From CAYJIL01 sp964370235 (GTDB lineage Bacteria > Bacteroidota > Bacteroidia > Bacteroidales > Rikenellaceae), in contig CAYJIL010000047.1 in assembly GCA_964370235.1 (NCBI GenBank), forward strand, positions 1 to 17,578: a stretch of DNA of 17,578 nucleotides, given 5' to 3'. Made by a program: the position numbers and the translations under genes. The notes beneath the pieces are model-generated. The model was not told where the DNA came from. It was given only the letters and a program-made list of their open reading frames with translations, and searched no databases. This document shows, piece after piece, positions 14,623-17,578 of this stretch. Each line of letters opens with the position of its first letter. Position 1 is the stretch's first letter.

Positions 14623-15714
14623 ATGTTGAGGTTTTTACTAGAAAAAGAGTTTAAACAAATATTCCGAAACAAAGTGCTGCCTCGCCTAGTGTTGGGTATG
14701 CCAATTATGGTGCTTTTTGTTTTGCCTTGGGTTGCCGATCAGGAGCTTCGCAACGCCAATGTTACGGTTGTCGATAACGACCACTCGCCATCTTCTCGCC
14801 GTCTTGTCGAAAAAATAGTATCGTCAGACTTTTTTCACCTTGCTAGCTATTGTGATAGCTATGACGAGGCTTTGGCTACCATCGAAAGTGGCGATGCCGA
14901 TGCTATTGTCGAAATAGGTGATGGTTTTGAGAAGGATGTGGTAAATAGGTCGAGTGCTAGTGTTGCCATATCGGTAGATGGTGTGAATGGTACGCTTGCT
15001 TCGTTGTCGCTCTCATATTTGAGTGCAATTATTAGCGACTACTCGGCTCAAATATCGCCAATAGCAATGGCTAGCCCCATAGCCGTTGTGCCCAACTACC
15101 TATATAACAGTAATCTCGACTACAAGGTGTTTATGATTCCTGCGCTTATGGTTATGCTGTTAACACTGCTCACAGGGTTTTTGCCTGCTCTCAATATAGT
15201 TTACGAAAAGGAGAAAGGCACTATTGAGCAAATAAACGTTTCGCCAGTTGGTAAGCTAACATTCACCCTTAGCAAGCTCATTCCATATTGGGTTATTGGT
15301 GGGGTAGTGCTCACAATTTCGCTATCGCTTGCTGCACTTGTGTATGGGCTTGTGCCTAGTGGCTCGTTTGTGACAATATATCTGTTTTCGATAATCTATA
15401 TCTTTGTGGTGTCGGGCTTTGGTATTGTGGTATCTAACTATTCGGCTACAATGCAGCAGGCAATGTTTGTAATGTATTTCTTTTTGCTGCTCTTTGTGCT
15501 ACTGAGTGGTTTGTTCTCGCCCATTTCGAGCATGCCCGAGACTGCACAGTGGATTACATACATCAACCCACTGCGTTACTACATAGAGGCAATGCGTTCG
15601 ATATACCTAAAGGGAAGTAATATCTTTGAGCTATCGTCACAAATTATTCCACTGCTAATATATGCTGTTGTGGTAAATGCTTGGGCGCTTGTTAGCTATC
15701 GTAAACAAAACTAG
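14623..15714 (+). CDS. ABC-2 type permease (YbhR-like)
   Basis: 363-residue inner-membrane partner of the preceding permease, with the same plan but low similarity. EKEFKQIFRNKVLPRLVLG (7-25) precedes the first membrane segment. A periplasmic domain runs to about 165, beginning with the VTVVDNDHSPSSRRLVEK substrate-domain fold typical of this family. The coupling segment VYEKEKGTIEQINVSPVG (193-210) and five C-terminal membrane stretches follow, with LFSPISSMPETAQWITYINP and RYYIEAMRSIYLKGS near the end. Two different permeases plus two ATPases make a heterotetrameric transporter, as in YbhFSR. It is the last gene of the operon; a strong terminator begins 55 bases downstream. Nothing is truncated. 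Confidence 0.92.
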   Translation: MLRFLLEKEFKQIFRNKVLPRLVLGMPIMVLFVLPWVADQELRNANVTVVDNDHSPSSRRLVEKIVSSDFFHLASYCDSYDEALATIESGDADAIVEIGDGFEKDVVNRSSASVAISVDGVNGTLASLSLSYLSAIISDYSAQISPIAMASPIAVVPNYLYNSNLDYKVFMIPALMVMLLTLLTGFLPALNIVYEKEKGTIEQINVSPVGKLTFTLSKLIPYWVIGGVVLTISLSLAALVYGLVPSGSFVTIYLFSIIYIFVVSGFGIVVSNYSATMQQAMFVMYFFLLLFVLLSGLFSPISSMPETAQWITYINPLRYYIEAMRSIYLKGSNIFELSSQIIPLLIYAVVVNAWALVSYRKQN

Positions 15715-15769
15715 CATTCGAAGTGTGTGGGTATATCTAACACACCTACCTAAAGTAGTACATATAAAC

Positions 15770-15822
15770 AAACAAAATACTCCCTCAAAAGTCACAATGA
15801 CTTTTGAGGGAGTATTTTGTTT
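15770..15822. terminator. Bidirectional intrinsic terminator after the efflux operon
   Basis: A 25-bp perfect stem (15770-15794 with 15798-15822, loop CAA) sits between the convergent ends of the efflux operon (15714) and the MFS gene (15852). T-rich runs flank it on both strands (TTTTGTTTTAA on plus, TTTGTTTATA on minus), so it can stop transcription in either direction. Confidence 0.9.
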
Positions 15823-15851
15823 TAACCTCTATGGTTAATGTGTGCTATCGA

Positions 15852-17123
15852 TTATTTCTTTGTAACTACACGGTTATATGTGAATAGACCAATAGCCGTT
15901 ACAAGACCAATCGATGCAAATATAATCCACATCATGGCTGGGTTGCCATCTGCCGATGCATACTTTACATACACTGCCGAACCTAGTACACCAGCAATCG
16001 CACTACCAATAACGCTAGTTAGGAATGAGTAGCCAAGATATAGTGCCTTTTTGTCGCTAGGAGCAACAAGACCAATGTATGAAGTGTACTTAGGGTGTGC
16101 TGTCATTTCGCCCACCGAGAAGATTATCATACCTGCAAGGAATACCCAAATATCCGATGAGAATGCAAGAATAGCCATACCCACAGTACCAATTAAGATA
16201 CCACCAATCATCGTATTAATAGCGTTCATCTTCTTAACAATGTTTGAGATGATAAGCTGAAGCAGGATGATTGTTAGGGCATTAATAACTGTTACGTGTT
16301 CTACGTCAAACTTCCACGATGGGTTCTCCATAAATATCGAAAGCACATTATTTACCGCAACGTTAACAGGCGTAACATCAACGTGCTCTTGCAAGTACCA
16401 AAGCACCGTACCAAACATTTGGAAGTAAAGCACCCAAAAACCCGAGTAAATAACAATAAGAGCCATGAACTTATAGTCTTTAAATACGTTTAGCATATCG
16501 CCAAATACTTGTCCTATGCTCTTGTTTGACTTCTCTCTTTTGGGCTCTTTGTATAGGAATATGTTAATTAACAGCAGAATTGCTGCACCAGCGGCTGCCA
16601 TTAGGAATATGTAGCTCCACGACATTGCCTTTAGGTATGGAACGATAAGTAGAGGAACGATGAATGCACCTAGGTTAATCGACCAGTAGAAGATACCAAA
16701 ACCCACCGATGAGTTAGACTCGTTAGTCTCTCTAGCAATTGTACCCGTAACCACAGGCTTAAACAAACCAGCACCCACAGCAAGCACGATAAGCGCTGCA
16801 AACACCTGCCAATATGCCGATGCAAAGCTCGTAAGCGCATAACCTGCCATCATTAGCGTAAATGCCATAAAGAATGTGCGGCGATAACCATATCTATCGG
16901 CTAGTGCACCTGCCAAAATAGGGATAAAATAGACTAGCGGCTGAAAGGTACTAAGTATAACACCTACGCTCTCTTTCGAAAAGCCCAAACCACCATCGGC
17001 AACTGTCATTGTAAGGTAGACCGACAAAATAGACATTACACCATAGTAGGCACCTCGCTCTACAAACTCCATCGAAACAACAGTCCAGAAGTTGCGGCTA
17101 AAAGAATCTCTTAATTTTTTCAT
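15852..17123 (-). CDS. MFS transporter, probably proton-coupled oligopeptide (POT/PTR) type
   Basis: 423-residue inner-membrane transporter with about 12 hydrophobic segments. Helix 1 carries EFVERGAYYGVMSIL (19-33), which fits the ExxER(F)xYYG motif (Glu19, Glu22, Arg23) used for proton coupling in peptide transporters of the POT family. The loop after helix 2 holds the general MFS motif GALADRYGYRR (72-82). SVGFGIFYWSINLGAFIVP (139-157) also matches a conserved POT region in helices 4-5. Bacterial POT proteins usually have 14 segments and 450-500 residues, so this is a compact member; di- or tripeptide uptake is likely but not certain. An open frame extends upstream to 17294, but MKKLRDSF at 17123 is the natural start, and the extension would run through the promoter and the divergent YbaN gene. 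Confidence 0.85.
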   Translation of the reverse strand: MKKLRDSFSRNFWTVVSMEFVERGAYYGVMSILSVYLTMTVADGGLGFSKESVGVILSTFQPLVYFIPILAGALADRYGYRRTFFMAFTLMMAGYALTSFASAYWQVFAALIVLAVGAGLFKPVVTGTIARETNESNSSVGFGIFYWSINLGAFIVPLLIVPYLKAMSWSYIFLMAAAGAAILLLINIFLYKEPKREKSNKSIGQVFGDMLNVFKDYKFMALIVIYSGFWVLYFQMFGTVLWYLQEHVDVTPVNVAVNNVLSIFMENPSWKFDVEHVTVINALTIILLQLIISNIVKKMNAINTMIGGILIGTVGMAILAFSSDIWVFLAGMIIFSVGEMTAHPKYTSYIGLVAPSDKKALYLGYSFLTSVIGSAIAGVLGSAVYVKYASADGNPAMMWIIFASIGLVTAIGLFTYNRVVTKK

Positions 17124-17159
17124 TACTATAATTTTGATTGATTTTCTATCCAAAGCAGA

Positions 17160-17167
17160 CAAAAATA
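17160..17167 (-). promoter_or_regulatory. Candidate -7 element for the MFS gene
   Basis: The minus strand reads TATTTTTG, matching TAnnTTTG, 36 bases before the MFS ATG at 17123. No clear -33 TTTG is seen at the proper distance. Confidence 0.45.
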
Positions 17168-17189
17168 GTAAAATTAATTCACTTTTATC

Positions 17190-17197
17190 TATATTTG
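17190..17197 (+). promoter_or_regulatory. Candidate -7 element for the ybaN-like gene
   Basis: TATATTTG matches TAnnTTTG and ends only 8 bases before the ATG at 17206, which would give a leaderless or nearly leaderless mRNA. No TTTG stands at the -33 distance, so support is partial. Confidence 0.4.
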
Positions 17198-17205
17198 CAG
17201 CTGTT

Positions 17206-17577
17206 ATGGTTAAAAAGTATATTATAGCACCTCTTGGTTGGATTGTTATGGTGATTGGCATTGTTGCCATATTTACACCCGGTCTACCTGCCACACCGCT
17301 CTTGATGTTAGCGGCGTGGATCTTTGCTCGTAGTAGCCGCCGATTCTATGTCTTTATTCACCGCAACAAGTACACCGGTCGCTACCTTAACAACTACCGC
17401 CGCAAAGGAGGAATGACTCCCAAAGCAAAACTTTTTGCCACCACATTCATGTGCTCTATGATGGCATTCTCGGTTATTCTCTTCTTATGGCCCGACCCCA
17501 TATCGTGGGTAGTGATTGGTGGTGGAATTGTTGGTACGATAACTGTTATCTTTTTTGTTCCTAATGCTAAGAGGTAG
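17206..17577 (+). CDS. YbaN/DUF454-family inner-membrane protein
   Basis: 123-residue small membrane protein of unknown function. The family core is evident: PLGWIVMVIGIVAIFTPGLPATPLL (cut: the key part is FTPGLPATPLLMLAAWIFARSS, residues 23-44, with Pro-Gly-Leu-Pro and the ARSS end), then HRNKYTGRYLNNYR (52-65) and GGMTPKAKLFA (68-78). Two further hydrophobic segments lie at about 79-95 and 99-118, and the tail is VPNAKR. About three to four membrane segments are predicted. The ATG at 17206 is preferred over an upstream in-frame start at 17092, since the family begins just before the first membrane helix and the longer frame would overlap the divergent MFS gene. Its stop lies one base before the window end. 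No functional link to the MFS gene is implied beyond sharing the 82-base divergent region. Confidence 0.88.
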   Translation: MVKKYIIAPLGWIVMVIGIVAIFTPGLPATPLLMLAAWIFARSSRRFYVFIHRNKYTGRYLNNYRRKGGMTPKAKLFATTFMCSMMAFSVILFLWPDPISWVVIGGGIVGTITVIFFVPNAKR

Positions 17578-17578
17578 T

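Noticed and set aside
17124..17294. 57-residue N-terminal extension of the MFS protein
   Set aside because: It would overlap the ybaN-like gene on the other strand and the divergent promoters; MKKLRDSF is the usual type of start before helix 1.

Overview
The window reads as Bacteroidetes, most likely order Bacteroidales. The evidence is a moderately AT-rich sequence, genes without Shine-Dalgarno leaders, several sites matching the Bacteroidetes promoter (TTTG, about 19-21 bases, TAnnTTTG), two glycoside hydrolase family 92 (GH92) lipoproteins, and protein families typical of that phylum. I cannot name the genus. There are 15 protein genes (one cut by the window edge) and no RNA genes, insertion sequences or CRISPR arrays that I could see.

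Layout. (1) 1-985, minus: ruvB, missing only its extreme C-terminus. (2) 1188-3930, plus: a four-gene envelope-stress type cassette of PspC protein, mini-PspC, PadR regulator and large PspC membrane protein. It is transcribed away from ruvB. Its promoter is embedded in a perfect 18+18 bp palindrome, a good candidate operator for the PadR protein. A strong bidirectional terminator follows. (3) 4028-8609, minus: two tandem GH92 alpha-mannosidase lipoproteins. The downstream one carries the His-Glu signature of alpha-1,2-specific enzymes and the upstream one does not, so they probably cut different linkages. A hairpin that pairs fully only in the minus-strand RNA separates them. (4) 8610-9095: a gene-free control region with outward promoters for the GH92 pair and the efflux operon, and four tandem 12-13 bp repeats just before the TetR gene. 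(5) 9096-15714, plus: a seven-gene efflux operon of TetR regulator, TolC-like outer-membrane factor, HlyD-like lipoprotein adaptor, two ABC ATPases and two ABC-2 permeases. It has the layout of the E. coli cecR-ybhGFSR locus, with its own outer-membrane channel and a split ATPase. A 25-bp-stem bidirectional terminator ends it. (6) 15852-17123, minus, an MFS transporter with the ExxER motif of proton-coupled peptide transporters, divergent from (7) 17206-17577, plus, a small YbaN/DUF454 membrane protein whose apparent promoter lies almost on its start codon.

How the genes work together. The PspC/PadR cassette looks like a self-regulated membrane-stress module. The efflux genes would form one complete inner-to-outer membrane pump under a local repressor. 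The GH92 pair would trim alpha-mannose from host or fungal glycans at the cell surface or in the periplasm. The most interesting signals are regulatory: the palindrome at 1102-1142 and the four-copy repeat at 9039-9089. Also notable is the complementary loss of ATPase motifs in the two efflux ATPases. No wholly unfamiliar gene system was found.
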